From contig JAZNXE010000031.1 of assembly GCA_045593725.1 (NCBI GenBank), forward strand, positions 1 to 15,038: 15,038 bases of DNA. The letters are read 5' to 3'. Made by a program: the position numbers and the translations under genes. This document shows, in pieces, positions 14,979-15,038 of the stretch. A model generated the notes under the pieces. The model was not told the DNA's origin and made no database searches. It saw nothing but the letters and a program-made list of their open reading frames with translations. The DNA comes from HGM12713 sp045593725 (GTDB lineage: Bacteria; Bacillota; Clostridia; Oscillospirales; CAG-272). Position 1 is the stretch's first letter. Each line of letters starts with the position of its first letter.

Positions 14979-14998
14979 GGGGATACGGAAGTATCCCC
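14979..14998 (+). other. GNRA-capped hairpin between two tRNAs
   Basis: A perfect 8-bp stem, GGGGATAC (14979-14986) with GTATCCCC (14991-14998), is closed by a GGAA loop, which fits the GNRA tetraloop pattern. It is followed by A-residues rather than T-residues, so it is not a terminator on this strand. It probably separates the tRNAs in the precursor and may guide processing. Confidence 0.7.
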
Positions 14999-15006
14999 AA
15001 AAAAGT

Positions 15007-15038
15007 GGCCCGGTAGTTCAGTTGGTTAGAACGCTAGC
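15007..15038 (+). tRNA. tRNA, 5' part only, probably tRNA-Asp
   Basis: The first 32 bases show a tRNA start: acceptor strand GGCCCGG (15007-15013), TA, then a D-arm GTTC AGTTGGTTA GAAC. The opening is typical of bacterial tRNA-Asp(GTC). The anticodon lies beyond the window edge, so the identity is inferred from similarity of the 5' half only. Confidence 0.75.

Noticed and set aside
1..15038. CRISPR arrays, insertion sequences, phage or transfer genes
   Set aside because: No regularly spaced repeats, transposase or integrase frames or flanking direct repeats were seen. Base and codon use look uniform, apart from the A/T-rich gaps.

Overview
The window looks like chromosome of an anaerobic, low-to-mid GC Firmicute, most likely a gut clostridium of the Oscillospirales type. 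This rests on a ferredoxin-linked indolepyruvate oxidoreductase, a spoVG gene, AGGAGG-type ribosome binding sites, a Hsp33 redox chaperone and sodium-coupled transporters. Taxonomy is an inference; no rRNA is present. No gene-free stretch exceeds 300 bases.

Region 1 (1-130) holds a string of short hairpins ending in a strong GC hairpin that looks like a terminator. It is probably the 3' end of a structured RNA or leader lying mostly outside the window.

Region 2 (180-9014) is one apparent seven-gene transcription unit with a clear promoter (180-208) and a clear terminator (8983-9014). The order is an NSS-family Na+/amino-acid symporter, an AMP-forming acyl-CoA ligase, an SSS-family Na+/solute symporter, iorA, iorB, paaK-like arylacetate-CoA ligase, and a small two-ACT-domain protein. 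Gaps are 10-31 bases, and iorA/iorB overlap by 4. The likely shared job is interconversion of aromatic amino acids, arylpyruvates, arylacetyl-CoA and arylacetates, with Na+-driven uptake at one or both ends. Whether it runs oxidatively (amino acid breakdown) or reductively (salvage of phenylacetate/indoleacetate into amino acids) cannot be read from sequence alone.

Region 3 (9013-10016, minus strand) is a compact three-gene operon of small proteins I cannot assign. One has an acidic disordered middle and an unusual C-terminus of two short hydrophobic stretches.

Region 4 (10109-11193) is a diacylglycerol-kinase-like lipid kinase with its own promoter. It converges on spoVG (11232-11531, minus strand), which has its own terminator.

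Region 5 (11709-14820) is a murC - SAM methyltransferase - hslO cluster, divergent from spoVG. Region 6 (14840-15038) is a consensus promoter driving tRNA-Val(TAC), followed by a GNRA-capped hairpin and the first 32 bases of a second tRNA, probably tRNA-Asp, cut by the window edge.
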